This document shows, one piece after another, positions 26,887 to 34,807 of a DNA stretch of 64,000 nt. The stretch spans positions 1 to 64,000 of the forward strand of contig CAVVHQ010000024.1 of assembly GCA_963748075.1 (NCBI GenBank). The letters are read 5' to 3'. The stretch comes from VRUE01 sp963748075. GTDB lineage: Bacteria > Actinomycetota > Thermoleophilia > Solirubrobacterales > 70-9. A model generated the notes under the pieces. The model ran no database searches. It was given only the letters and a program-made list of their open reading frames with translations, and had not been told where the DNA came from. The position numbers were made by a program, and so were the translations under genes. Numbering within the stretch: position 1 is the first letter of the stretch; each line of letters opens with the position of its first letter.

Positions 26887-26924
26887 TAATCTCAAGGTTG
26901 AAGGTTCGAGTCCTTCACGGCCCA
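26887..26924 (+). repeat. attR (copy of tRNA-Lys 3' end)
   Basis: The 38 bp are identical to the tRNA-Lys 3' end at 17658-17695. The bases before it do not form the 5' half of a tRNA, so this is a remnant and not a gene. It marks the right border of element 1. Confidence 0.88.
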
Positions 26925-27357
26925 CTCGCAGACGGCTCTGGAGAGCCAAATGCAAGCACCGGCAGACGAGGCGGAATCGGCTCGGGTCAACCCCCAGGTC
27001 AACAGCGCGTAGGGCACCGGCTCGACAAGCGCTTCACGCAGATGTCCGGAATGGAGCGAGGAACGGGTCAGCCCCAGTCTCAGCTGCCCGCTCCTCGCTC
27101 GCCTTACGGGCCGGAAAAGGCTCCCCAGATCGGTCATGGGAGGTCAACCTCCGGGAATGAACCATGCGGTTCCGGCCTTATGACATACCTTATTGGCTTC
27201 GCAGCGCGGACCTACAAACCTCTTCCCGCAACGAGCGCGGCTGCGGCCGGATGCTCGCCCGAAATCTCTGCCAGGCCGCCTGATGGGAAAATAGCGCCGG
27301 ATTCGCGCAAACTGCGCATTTTCATCAGCCCGCGGGTGGCACGCCGGGCCATGACAA
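26925..27357. other. Gene-free stretch right of attR
   Basis: 433 bp follow attR. The first 25 bp still resemble the sequence after attL. No open frame with a credible ribosome site, and no strong hairpin, was found. It may be eroded DNA from an earlier insertion. Confidence 0.4.
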
Positions 27358-27552
27358 CTAATCGAGAAGCCGGCCCGGCTTCACCTTCACCGCTATGGCC
27401 AGCCGCCGCACTGTCGAGACTTGCGGATCGCGCTTGCCTGCCTCGATCCGGCTGACCTCTGTCGCATGGACCCCGCTGCGCTGCGCGACCTGTTCCTGCG
27501 TGAGCCCGAGCCGTTCGCGCGCCTCGCGCAGGTTGGTGCCGAGGTCGGCCAT
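27358..27552 (-). CDS. XRE family small regulator
   Basis: 64 residues from ATG 27552, nearly all HTH: LGTNLREARERLGLTQEQVAQRSGVHATEVSRIEAGKRDPQVSTVRRLAIAVKVKPGRLL. A longer start at 27600 would add 16 residues without a domain. It has no partner gene downstream. On the same strand, 160 bp upstream, is a possible 19-codon peptide gene. Confidence 0.85.
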   Translation of the reverse strand: MADLGTNLREARERLGLTQEQVAQRSGVHATEVSRIEAGKRDPQVSTVRRLAIAVKVKPGRLLD

Positions 27553-27713
27553 GCGGCAATCCTCTGCCTTATGGGCCGAGACCTCCATAGGGCATGTCAC
27601 AAGCCTTTGCGTAAGCCTCCACCTTCTACCCCGCCCGCCGCGACAACGGCGAGACGGGGGCGATCCCGGCCCTGGCGCGAGCGGGCCGAGACCGGCCCCT
27701 ACGCGCGTGTCGT

Positions 27714-27773
27714 CTAGCCGTGCTTGTAGATCTGCACGCTGGGTGCAGTCTGGTCAACCTTGAGGACCGTCAT
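27714..27773 (-). CDS. Possible 19-residue peptide
   Basis: ATG 27773 to TAG 27714 encodes MTVLKVDQTAPSVQIYKHG. GGGAGGTGA lies 6-8 bases before the ATG, a strong ribosome site, which is the main reason to list it. It precedes a small XRE gene on the same strand and is divergent from a winged-helix gene. It could be a leader or signalling peptide, or chance. Confidence 0.35.
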   Translation of the reverse strand: MTVLKVDQTAPSVQIYKHG

Positions 27774-27944
27774 CCGCAGTCACCTCCCTTCTGCCTGTCA
27801 TCCCGGCCATTCGCCGGACGAAGGAATGCTAAAGAACACTGGACTAACCGGGAGTTACCTAGCAGCGAGAAACCCGCCGAATACCGATAGTCGTATGATC
27901 TGGTGCCCCTGAATGTCCAGACCAGACGGAGCGGAGGGATTGCG

Positions 27945-28580
27945 TTGGCCGAGACCACCAAGAACGATCGGAATCGGAGTCTTGAGGACGCGGTGTCCTA
28001 CGCGGTCGGGCACCGCATCAGGATCGAAAGTCTCTGCCTCCTCAACGAAGCCGTCTACTGCGCGTCTGAGATCGCAGAACTCACCCACTGGCCTCTAACT
28101 ACGGTCGGCCATCACATCAAGGAACTACTCGACTCGGGCTCCATCGAAGTTGCGAGAGTCGAAAAGGCCCGCAACGCCGAGCAGTACTTCTATCGCGCAG
28201 TCGAGCTTCCGGCCGTGAGCGACGAGGAAGCCGCAACCTTAGAGCCGGAGGTCAAGCAGCAATACGCGGCACTGATCCTCCAAGCGATCATGGCCGAGTC
28301 ACTTGGCGCGCTGCGAGCGCAGAAGCTGAACTGCGACCCCCGGGTCCGCATGATATGGCGGTGGTACAACCTCGATGGGCAAGGTCGCCAAGAAATGGCT
28401 GACGAGCAGCGTGAATCGTGGGAACGCGCTGCGGAGATCGAGGCGCGGTCTACCAACCGACGAGCAAAGTCGGGAGAGGGGGCGACCACGATGATCGCTG
28501 CGACCCTCGGCTTCGAGCGAAGCAAGTCCGTCAGCTCTGCCGTTCCCGCTCTGCATCGCCTAGCCCCAGGTCAAGACTGA
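27945..28580 (+). CDS. Winged-helix (ArsR-like) regulator
   Basis: 211 residues from TTG 27945, preferred over GTG 27903 because GGAGGG lies six bases before it. Residues about 15-75 make a winged helix: IRIESLCLLNEAVYCASEIAELTHWPLTTVGHHIKELLDSGSIEVARVEK, then RNAEQYFYRA as the wing. The C-terminal part is helical and basic with no cysteine-rich metal site. It resembles the gene at 28777 in domain order, so the two may be distant paralogues. The target is unknown. Confidence 0.75.
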   Translation: MAETTKNDRNRSLEDAVSYAVGHRIRIESLCLLNEAVYCASEIAELTHWPLTTVGHHIKELLDSGSIEVARVEKARNAEQYFYRAVELPAVSDEEAATLEPEVKQQYAALILQAIMAESLGALRAQKLNCDPRVRMIWRWYNLDGQGRQEMADEQRESWERAAEIEARSTNRRAKSGEGATTMIAATLGFERSKSVSSAVPALHRLAPGQD

Positions 28581-28677
28581 GTTGTTGGTGTCCCCCCTTT
28601 GACAGGTGAATACCATTCGAGAAATAGGTACAGACTTCTTCGTTCCTATCTGTAACTGTTCACTACTCAGAACAGAA

Positions 28678-28704
28678 CTGACTGCCTGAGACAGAGGCGG
28701 TCAG
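28678..28704 (+). promoter_or_regulatory. Leader hairpin upstream of winged-helix gene
   Basis: CTGACTGCCT pairs with AGGCGGTCAG (one G-T pair) around a 7-nt loop, about 70 bp before the start at 28777. More GC-rich pairing follows (28720-28745). It could be a terminator or attenuator in the 196-bp gap; no T run follows. Confidence 0.35.
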
Positions 28705-28776
28705 TCCCGGGTAAATCCCGCGGGCGGGGCGCCGTCGCCCCCCCGCGTCCCCGGTGAGCGGAAAGGGGCGAGAGAG

Positions 28777-29523
28777 ATGGCCAAAGGCAGCTCAGGGGAC
28801 GGAGCGGGGTCGCACCTCCCCCCGCTGGTGGACCCGCGATTCGTCAAGGCGCTGGACCACGTCCTGCGCCAGCACATCCTGCTCGCCGCTGTGCAGAGGG
28901 AGGTCAGCCCGTGCGAACTGTCTGAGGAGCTCGGCGAGGAGCTGAGCCAGGTCAGCTACCACGTCCAGGTCCTGCGCGACGACTGCGACGGGATGATCGA
29001 ACGGACTCGCACCGAACCGCGGCGCGGGGCGGTGAAGAACTACTACCGCGCAACCGAGAAGACGCTTCTGCCAGCGAAGGCGTGGCGGCGGGTGAAGAAG
29101 GGGCTGCGCGCGGTGGTCGGCGCGGGCCAGGCCAGCGACCTCTTCGAAGACCTGGCCGGCGCCCTGAAGGCAGGGAAGCTGCAGGGGTCCCAGGACCACA
29201 TCAGCCGCACCCCCCTGGTTCTCGACCCCGAGGGCAAGCGCAGGGTGAAGGCGATCGCCGAGCGAGCGGCGAGGGAGGTCGAAGACGAGCAGCAGGCAGC
29301 GGCGCAACGCATGCAGAAGGCCGACGGCGACGGGGGCAAGGCCGCCGGCTACACCTTCGCGGTGCTGGCCTTCGAGGCCGCGTGGCAGCCGGCCGAGCTG
29401 CGCACGAGCGCAGCGCAGGGGGCAGACGCCGAAACCACCTCAGCGGACCGCCCGAACGGCGGCGCTCGCAAGGGCGGCGGGAGAAAGAAGGGCAAGCGCA
29501 GGGCAGGAACGAAGAGGCGCTAA
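28777..29523 (+). CDS. Winged-helix (ArsR-like) regulator with basic tail
   Basis: 248 residues. The winged helix covers about residues 20-95 (PRFVKALDHVLRQHILLAAV, CELSEELGEELSQVSYHVQVLRDDC, then RRGAVKNYYRATEKT). A helical region with homology to the gene at 27945 follows. The last 25 residues are Gly/Lys/Arg-rich (ARKGGGRKKGKRRAGTKRR) and probably bind DNA or RNA non-specifically. The start follows GGGGCGAGAGAG. A hairpin at 29536-29570 lies just after the stop. Confidence 0.78.
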   Translation: MAKGSSGDGAGSHLPPLVDPRFVKALDHVLRQHILLAAVQREVSPCELSEELGEELSQVSYHVQVLRDDCDGMIERTRTEPRRGAVKNYYRATEKTLLPAKAWRRVKKGLRAVVGAGQASDLFEDLAGALKAGKLQGSQDHISRTPLVLDPEGKRRVKAIAERAAREVEDEQQAAAQRMQKADGDGGKAAGYTFAVLAFEAAWQPAELRTSAAQGADAETTSADRPNGGARKGGGRKKGKRRAGTKRR

Positions 29524-29535
29524 ATGCGCGCCGGC

Positions 29536-29570
29536 GGAGCGCAGGGTCGTCCAGGAGGGCCCTGCGCTCC
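29536..29570 (+). terminator. Terminator-like hairpin
   Basis: GGAGCGCAGGG and CCCTGCGCTCC form an 11-bp perfect stem with a 13-nt loop, starting 13 bp after the preceding stop codon. There is no T run, so it may act as a weak terminator or a 3' stabiliser. Confidence 0.45.
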
Positions 29571-29602
29571 CCCCTCGCCCGCATCTCCCGCGAGGAGCAG
29601 AC

Positions 29603-29782
29603 GTGACCGACGAGAGAGTCCCGCCCAAGTACGACGTCGCGACGGTCGAAGCCGTGATCCTCGAAGTGGCCGCCGAACTGCATCCCCGGCACCTGACAGC
29701 CAAGGACCTCTCGCTGAGGATCGTCAGCGACCCCGACGACAGCGGGGAGGTCGAGACAGCGGCCGAGGCGATCCGCAACTGA
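29603..29782 (+). CDS. Small acidic hypothetical protein
   Basis: 59 residues, GTG start preceded by GAGGAGC. Sequence: MTDERVPPKYDVATVEAVI followed by an amphipathic helix (LEVAAELHPRHLTAKDLSLRIV) and an acidic tail ending AEAIRN. It resembles the N-terminal half of a small winged helix and may be shortened. Its TGA overlaps the next ATG by one base (TGATG), so the two are translationally coupled. Confidence 0.6.
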   Translation: MTDERVPPKYDVATVEAVILEVAAELHPRHLTAKDLSLRIVSDPDDSGEVETAAEAIRN

Positions 29783-30207
29783 TGGCTGACGCTGTCGCGC
29801 GCTACAGATCGGCCTCCGAAGCGGGGGATCTCGACGCGCTGATGGAGACGCTGGCGCCCGAGGTGGAGCTCGTCTCGCCGATCTCCGGGCGTATGGTCTT
29901 CCGCGGCCACGAGGACATCCGAATGCTGCTCGGCGCGGTGTACGGAAGCCTGAAGGACCTCCGCTGGAGCGAGACGATCGGCGCTGCGGCCCGCGCGCCG
30001 TGTGGTCTTGGGCGAGGCGCGCGTGGGGGCGATCAGGATGACCGACGCGATGGTCTTCGAGCTGGCGCCCGACGGCGCATCCGACGGATCAGCCCCCACC
30101 TGCGTCCATGGCTTGCGCTGACGCTCTTCGCCGGCATCCTCGGGCCCAAAGTCGCCCGACGTCCGGGAGCGATCCGGCGGGCCCTGGGTCGGCGGTCGAC
30201 GATCTGA
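29782..30207 (+). pseudogene. SnoaL/NTF2-like protein with compensated frameshift
   Basis: 141 codons. The N-terminal part (VARYRSASEAGDLDALMETLAPEVELVSPISGRMVFRGHEDI) is a SnoaL-like fold. Between about 29990 and 30075 the sensible reading is in another frame (VVLGEARVGAIRMTDAMVFEL). It then returns to the original frame for RIRRISPHLRPWLALTLFA and the C-terminal helix. Two opposite one-base changes would explain this. Either the central strand is really altered over about 28 residues, or there are two sequencing indels. Confidence 0.6.
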
Positions 30208-30286
30208 GAACCGCGGTCCGCAGCCGAGGTACTAAGAATTGAGGTTGTGCCTCGATGGCCGCCGTGAATACGATGCGGCTGGCCTG

Positions 30287-31405
30287 ATGGGACTCCTCCG
30301 CTTCATCGCCGTGCTCGCACTCTTGGCGCTCGCCGGGTTGCTGTCCGCCTGCGGCGGTGGCCAGGAGGCGCTCGACCCGCAGGAGATCACCGAACAGTCG
30401 GAATCCTCGGTGGTCCATCTGCAGGGCAAGCAGGGGGGCGGGGAAGTGATCGGGACGGGCGTCGTCTTCGACGCCGAAGAGGGTCTCGTGCTGACCAACG
30501 CCCACCTGGTCACCGGGGCCAGCTCGCTGAAGGCGAGGGTCTACGGCGGCACCGAAGTCCCCGCCCGAGTCATCGCCACGGCGCCCTGCGACGATCTAGC
30601 GGTGGTCGAACTCAGCTCGGTGCCCGAAGACGTCACCGCGATGCCGATCGGCGAAAGCGCCACGATGAAGTCGGGCGAAACGGTCACCGCCCTCGGCTAT
30701 CCGGAGAGCCTCGAGTCGGCGAGCGAACAGTCGCTCGTCTCCACCACCGGCAGCGTCTCCTCCGTGGACGTCTCGACGTCGATCGATCCGACGCTTCCGA
30801 AGTACCCGTCGCTGATCCAGCACCAGGCGACGATCAACCCCGGCAACTCCGGCGGCCCGCTGGTCAACGAATACGGCGAACTGGTCGGGGTCAACACGCT
30901 CGGCTACAGCGGGGCGGGCGGCGAAGTCCAGGACCAGAGCTACGCGATCTCGATCGACCACGTCAACGACCTGTTGCCGGACCTCCGGGCCGGGCGCAGC
31001 TACGCGGACCTCGGCTGGGAGCTCGCGCCGGTGTCATACGTCAACGTGAACGAGTACAGCAGGAAGTTCAACCAGGGGGAAATACAGCAGCTGCTGGAGT
31101 TCTCCGGCCTCGACGAAGAGCTGTTCGTCAGGGCCGTGACCCCGGGATCGCCGGTCAGCAAGGCGCACATCCACTTCGGGGACCTGGTCAGGAAGATCAA
31201 CGGAACGCCCGTGAAGACGGTCGGAGACGTCTGCGACGTGGTCCAGTCCGCGGCTCCGGGAAGCGCCCTGCGGGTCAGGGGCAGCTACTTCTACACCCAG
31301 CGTGGGGACCAGAACAACGAGTTCTACGACTGGCTGAACAGCGACGATGCTCCCCCTCCGCCCGAATGGGTCGAAAGGGTCCAGGTCCCGGCCGAATCGA
31401 AGTAG
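30287..31405 (+). CDS. HtrA-like serine protease, lipoprotein, with PDZ domain
   Basis: 372 residues starting MGLLRFIAVLALLALAGLLSAC. The lipobox LLSAC gives a lipidated Cys22, so the protease sits on the outer face of the membrane. The trypsin-like domain carries the triad His73 (LTNAHLV), Asp103 (CDDLAVV) and Ser188 (INPGNSGGPL). A PDZ-like domain with VTPGSPVSKAHIHFGDLVRKINGTPV follows. It belongs to the DegP/HtrA group of envelope quality-control proteases. An earlier in-frame start at 30239 would disrupt the signal peptide. Convergent with the next gene. Confidence 0.92.
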   Translation: MGLLRFIAVLALLALAGLLSACGGGQEALDPQEITEQSESSVVHLQGKQGGGEVIGTGVVFDAEEGLVLTNAHLVTGASSLKARVYGGTEVPARVIATAPCDDLAVVELSSVPEDVTAMPIGESATMKSGETVTALGYPESLESASEQSLVSTTGSVSSVDVSTSIDPTLPKYPSLIQHQATINPGNSGGPLVNEYGELVGVNTLGYSGAGGEVQDQSYAISIDHVNDLLPDLRAGRSYADLGWELAPVSYVNVNEYSRKFNQGEIQQLLEFSGLDEELFVRAVTPGSPVSKAHIHFGDLVRKINGTPVKTVGDVCDVVQSAAPGSALRVRGSYFYTQRGDQNNEFYDWLNSDDAPPPPEWVERVQVPAESK

Positions 31406-31431
31406 CCGCGGACCGGCCGATCGGCTAGCGC

Positions 31432-32241
31432 CTATCCGCCGGCCGATTCGGCGCTGCCGCCGAAGCCGCCGAACGGGTTGGTGAGCTGTTCTTTGCTGGC
31501 TTCCTTTTCGACCTTGGCCAGCTGCTTCTTCTGCTTCTCGAACTGCTTGCCGCGTTTGCGGAATTCGGCGAGCTGGCTTTCGACGCCCTTGGCTTCCGCC
31601 TTGGAGGGGGCCTTCGCCGCCGCCCGCTTGGCCGTCTTGTCGCCGGTGGCGAATTCACCGTTGAAGTACTGGTAGATCGCCAGCGTGCTGAGCGAGCCCA
31701 GGCTGGGCCGCTGCTCGGCGGCGAGCTTCTGCGCCGCGGCGGCGGTGGCGACGTCGGCTTCGGATTCGCGCAGGCTGGTGCTGCTTTCCGCCAGCCTGAT
31801 GAAGCTGGAGGCGACGAGCTGGGCGCCGGCGGGGCTCGGTTCGTCGCCGGCCTGCTTCAGGTAGCGGTTCCAGGCCTGTAGAGCGGCTTCGTAGTCGTCG
31901 CGGGCGGAAGCTGGCACGGTCGGCGTTTCGGTCCCTTCGTTGACTTCGATCTGCGCGTTGCCGGCGTTGATCCGGGCGCGGGTCAGCGCGAGCAGCTGCG
32001 CCTCGTCCGTCGGGTCCTTGGCCAGCCTGCGTTCGATCCGTTCCGCCTGTTCGTCGAACACCTGGGCGGCGTTGCTGCTGGCGCTCTGGCCGCCGAGCAG
32101 GGCGCCGATGTTGACCGGGCCGACGACGAGGAAGAGGCTGGCGCCCATCAGGATCGCGAGGATCGCGTAGACGACGCGGATCACATGTTTGCGCCGCCCC
32201 CGCGTGTCGAAGAGCATTCGTCGCTCGCCGCCAGATGCCAT
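31432..32241 (-). CDS. Membrane-anchored helical (TPR-like) protein
   Basis: 269 residues (a second start, MLFDTRG, lies eight codons in). One membrane helix at about 22-42 (RVVYAILAILMGASLFLVVG) precedes helical repeats resembling TPR units (ARDDYEAALQAWNRYLKQAG, PSLGSLSTLAIYQYFNGEFATGDKTAKRAAA) and a Lys-rich coiled coil (EFRKRGKQFEKQKKQLAKVEKEA). It probably scaffolds something at the membrane. It follows tatC by 10 bp on the same strand, suggesting one transcript; no direct link to Tat export is shown. Confidence 0.8.
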   Translation of the reverse strand: MASGGERRMLFDTRGRRKHVIRVVYAILAILMGASLFLVVGPVNIGALLGGQSASSNAAQVFDEQAERIERRLAKDPTDEAQLLALTRARINAGNAQIEVNEGTETPTVPASARDDYEAALQAWNRYLKQAGDEPSPAGAQLVASSFIRLAESSTSLRESEADVATAAAAQKLAAEQRPSLGSLSTLAIYQYFNGEFATGDKTAKRAAAKAPSKAEAKGVESQLAEFRKRGKQFEKQKKQLAKVEKEASKEQLTNPFGGFGGSAESAGG

Positions 32242-32251
32242 CAGTCCGTCA

Positions 32252-33022
32252 TCACTCCTGCGTCGAGGGTCTAGTCAGGCCTCCCGCCGCCCCCGGCCTG
32301 CCGAAGGCGCGTGCAAGCAAGATACTCAACTCGTACAGAGCAAGCAGCGGAACCATCTCTATCAGCATCGAGATCGGGTCGACTCCGGGCAGCGCCGCGG
32401 CGACGATCGCGATCGCCAGGTACGCGTAGCGCCGGTTGGCGCGGAGCCGCTCGACGCTGACGATCCCGAGCCTGGTGACGGCGAGGATCGCCAGCGGCAG
32501 CTGGAAGACGATCCCCCCGGCGAGCATCGTGGTCGAGAAGAAGCTGTAGTAGTCGCGGGCACGGATCTGGACGTTGAACTGATTGTCGTTGAAGTTGAGC
32601 AGGAACTTGACCGCGGCCGGCATCACCACGAAGTAGGCGAAGGCGACGCCGGCTCCGAACAGCAGCGGGGCGAGCAGCATGATCGGCAGGGCGACCCGCC
32701 GCTCGGCATCGCTGAAGGCCGGCAGCACGTAGGCGTAGAGCTGGTAGAGGACGATCGGCAGGGAGAGGACGATCGCGCCGTAGGCGGCGACGGTCAGCGT
32801 CGTTATGAACGGCTCGGTGACGGCGAAGGTGAGCAGCTGCTTGTGGTCGCCGGGCAGCGGCCCGGAGGCGACCTCCAAGAGCAGATGGTTCTGCCAGAAG
32901 CAGAGGGCCAGGGCGACACCGAAGGCGGCCGCGCAGACAATCAGCCGGTTGCGCAGCTCATCGAGGTGCTCCACCAGGGTGAGGCGATCCTCGTGGGAGA
33001 CCGGCCTGACGCGGCGCGACAT
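32252..33022 (-). CDS. tatC: Sec-independent protein translocase TatC
   Basis: 256 residues with six membrane helices and the TatC hallmarks: the N-terminal HLDELRNRLIV, the YQLYAYVLPAF segment, and the FNVQIRARDYYSFFSTTML loop before a helix. TatC recognises the twin-arginine signal and forms the core of the export channel for folded proteins. It lies 13 bp after tatA on the same strand. The Rieske protein encoded 4 kb away is a likely substrate. Confidence 0.96.
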   Translation of the reverse strand: MSRRVRPVSHEDRLTLVEHLDELRNRLIVCAAAFGVALALCFWQNHLLLEVASGPLPGDHKQLLTFAVTEPFITTLTVAAYGAIVLSLPIVLYQLYAYVLPAFSDAERRVALPIMLLAPLLFGAGVAFAYFVVMPAAVKFLLNFNDNQFNVQIRARDYYSFFSTTMLAGGIVFQLPLAILAVTRLGIVSVERLRANRRYAYLAIAIVAAALPGVDPISMLIEMVPLLALYELSILLARAFGRPGAAGGLTRPSTQE

Positions 33023-33035
33023 CGCTGGCGCGGCC

Positions 33036-33281
33036 TCAAGGCCGCTTATGGGCGGCCGTCTCCTCGGCTGCCGCGGACTGCTCGTGCTTCCCGGCTTCGA
33101 TCTCCGCCGGCTGCTCGGATCGCTCGTCGTCGTCGTCGCTCTCGCCGCTCACCGAGCCGCGGAACTCGCGGATGCCCTTGCCCAGCGAGCGGCCCAGCTC
33201 CGGCAACCGCTTCGGGCCGAAGACGATCAGGGCGATGATCAGCACGACGACTATCTCGAGGGGGCCGATGTTTCCGAGCAT
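33036..33281 (-). CDS. tatA: Sec-independent protein translocase TatA/TatB type
   Basis: 81 residues starting MLGNIGPLEIVVVLIIALIV. A short membrane helix (5-20) is followed by FGPKRLPELGRSLGKGIREFR, the amphipathic helix with the conserved FGP motif. The tail is highly acidic then basic. TatA multimers form the pore with TatC. ATG 33281 is chosen because the protein starts right before the helix; a longer frame upstream adds nine unlikely residues. Confidence 0.95.
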   Translation of the reverse strand: MLGNIGPLEIVVVLIIALIVFGPKRLPELGRSLGKGIREFRGSVSGESDDDDERSEQPAEIEAGKHEQSAAAEETAAHKRP

Positions 33282-33419
33282 CGCACCATGGTAACGGGCG
33301 CCGCGCACCTCCGAGCCGACTCGAATCGAGGGCGCGCCTTACCCGGTAATGGGGTTTTCTCGAAATCTCGCTGAAAGGCACGGGCTAAAGCGCCGCTTGA
33401 TGTGTTCGATGGTTAGCAC

Positions 33420-33752
33420 ATGAGCAATGCGAGCCGTACAGGGACGAAGGCAGGCACCGGGCTCCACGTCTGCCCGGCATGCGGCTCGACCCTGGTCCAG
33501 CCGACCCGCTGGGAGCAGACCGCCAGCCGCGGGCATTGGCGCCTCTGGCGGCGCTGCCCGGAGTGCGAGTGGCGCGCCGACGGCGTCCACGGCGAGCGCG
33601 AGATAGACGCCTACGACGAGCGCCTGGACGACGGCACCGAGGTCCTGACCAGCAAGCTCGAAGAGCTGGAACGGGAGAGCATGCGGCAGCTCAGCGAGGC
33701 GTTCTCGACCGCCCTCGCGGCGGACCTGATAACGGCCGAAGACTTCACCTGA
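33420..33752 (+). CDS. Zinc-ribbon protein
   Basis: 110 residues. Two CxxC pairs, Cys18-Cys21 (CPAC) and Cys46-Cys49 (CPEC), make a zinc ribbon with WEQTASRGHWRLWRRC between them. The C-terminal half is an acidic helix (DGTEVLTSKLEELERESMRQL). Such small proteins often bind nucleic acid or RNA polymerase, but no specific role is known. It is divergent from tatA. Confidence 0.82.
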   Translation: MSNASRTGTKAGTGLHVCPACGSTLVQPTRWEQTASRGHWRLWRRCPECEWRADGVHGEREIDAYDERLDDGTEVLTSKLEELERESMRQLSEAFSTALAADLITAEDFT

Positions 33753-33769
33753 CCCCGCATATGGCGGAC

Positions 33770-33817
33770 GGCCGAATCGGCCCTGTCCATATCTGATTCT
33801 CCAGGGCCGATTCGGCC
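33770..33817. terminator. Bidirectional terminator-like hairpin
   Basis: A 16-bp perfect inverted repeat, GGCCGAATCGGCCCTG (33770-33785) and its complement (33802-33817), has a 16-nt loop. It lies between the convergent zinc-ribbon and polyprenyl synthase genes, where one hairpin could end both transcripts. No T run is present. Confidence 0.55.
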
Positions 33818-33841
33818 GGAGCAGATCGGCGGAATTGATGT

Positions 33842-34807
33842 TCAGCTGTACCTCTGAACGACTCCGTCCGCCACCAGATCGAGGAGCCGGCGACGTTCCG
33901 GCTCGATCCCGGCCGTGCCGACCTGCCGCTTCGCCTCGGCGACGATCTCCAGGGCTCGCGCCCGGACCCGCTCCAGCGCTCCGGTTGCGGCGATCCGGTC
34001 GCAGAGCGCCTCGGCGTCTGCGGCGTCGATACTGCTGAGGTCGGTCGCGAGGATCCCCGGGTCCGACTCGGCGGCGAGGATCAGCGGCAGGGTGACGGTG
34101 CCGTCGAGCAGGTCGGTGCCGCGCGCCTTCCCGGTCCGCTCCGGCGGTCCGGCGACGTCGAGGACGTCGTCGAGCAGCTGGAAGGCGAGCCCGATCGCGG
34201 CGCCGAATTCGCCCAGCGCCCGCTCGTCGCGCCCCAGCAGACAGGCGCATTCGAACAGGGTCGCCGTCTTCAGGCGGCAGCGCTCGAGGTAGCGCTGCTC
34301 GAAGACCGCGGTGTCGTAGGCGTCCCGGCGCTGCGCCAGCTCGCCCCGGGCGAGCGCCGCCGAGGCGGCCGAGAGCAGCTCGATCGCCCGCAGCTCGCGC
34401 GGCCGGGCGAGCAGTGCGAAGGCGCGTGAGAAGAGCAAATCGCCGGTCGCGGTGGCGCGGTCGCGGCCGGAGGTGGCGGCGACCGTCGGCCGGCCGCGGC
34501 GCAGCGGCGCGGCGTCGAGGACGTCGTCGTGCACGAGGGTCGCCATGTGAACCAGCTCGATCGCCGTGGCCGCCCGCACCGCGGCCTCGCCGCCCTCCTG
34601 GCCCGCGCAGAGCAGGACCAGCATCGGCCGCAGGCGCTTGCCGCCCGCCTCGCGCGTCATCGCAACGTCGGCGGCGAGCGCCTCGCCGTAGTCGCGACTC
34701 TGCTCGCGCAGCATCTCCTCGACCCGGCCGAGCTGCGCCGGCAGCCAGCGGCTCGAGGCGTCGAGCACCGCCGTGACCGGAGGTGGGACTGCCGAGTGCC
34801 TGGTCAC
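33842..34807 (-). CDS. Polyprenyl diphosphate synthase
   Basis: 321 residues. Both aspartate-rich motifs are present: the first at 94-98 (LVHDDVLDAA, followed by RRGRPT) and the second at 213-217 (QLLDDVLDVAG). They bind the Mg-diphosphates during chain elongation. GGKRLRP at 56-61 is the IPP-binding site. Its GTG start overlaps the stop of the ubiE/menG-type gene (GTGA), so it most likely makes the menaquinone side chain, used by the cytochrome bc complex encoded next door. Chain length is not deducible. Confidence 0.93.
   Translation of the reverse strand: MTRHSAVPPPVTAVLDASSRWLPAQLGRVEEMLREQSRDYGEALAADVAMTREAGGKRLRPMLVLLCAGQEGGEAAVRAATAIELVHMATLVHDDVLDAAPLRRGRPTVAATSGRDRATATGDLLFSRAFALLARPRELRAIELLSAASAALARGELAQRRDAYDTAVFEQRYLERCRLKTATLFECACLLGRDERALGEFGAAIGLAFQLLDDVLDVAGPPERTGKARGTDLLDGTVTLPLILAAESDPGILATDLSSIDAADAEALCDRIAATGALERVRARALEIVAEAKRQVGTAGIEPERRRLLDLVADGVVQRYS

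Larger units (their letters stand above)
17658..26924. mobile_element. Integrated element 1 in tRNA-Lys (IME/ICE-like, decayed)
   Basis: The element is bounded by a direct repeat of the tRNA-Lys 3' end. It holds a MobF relaxase, excisionase-like and XRE genes, a tyrosine integrase and cargo. The integrase lacks its catalytic C-terminus, the relaxase has two frame breaks and the cargo gene has one, so the element is probably immobile by itself. No type IV secretion genes are seen, which fits a mobilisable rather than self-transmissible element. Confidence 0.82.

Noticed and set aside
26881..26924. A second tRNA-Lys gene
   Set aside because: Only the 3' 38 bp are present; no D arm or 5' acceptor strand precedes it.
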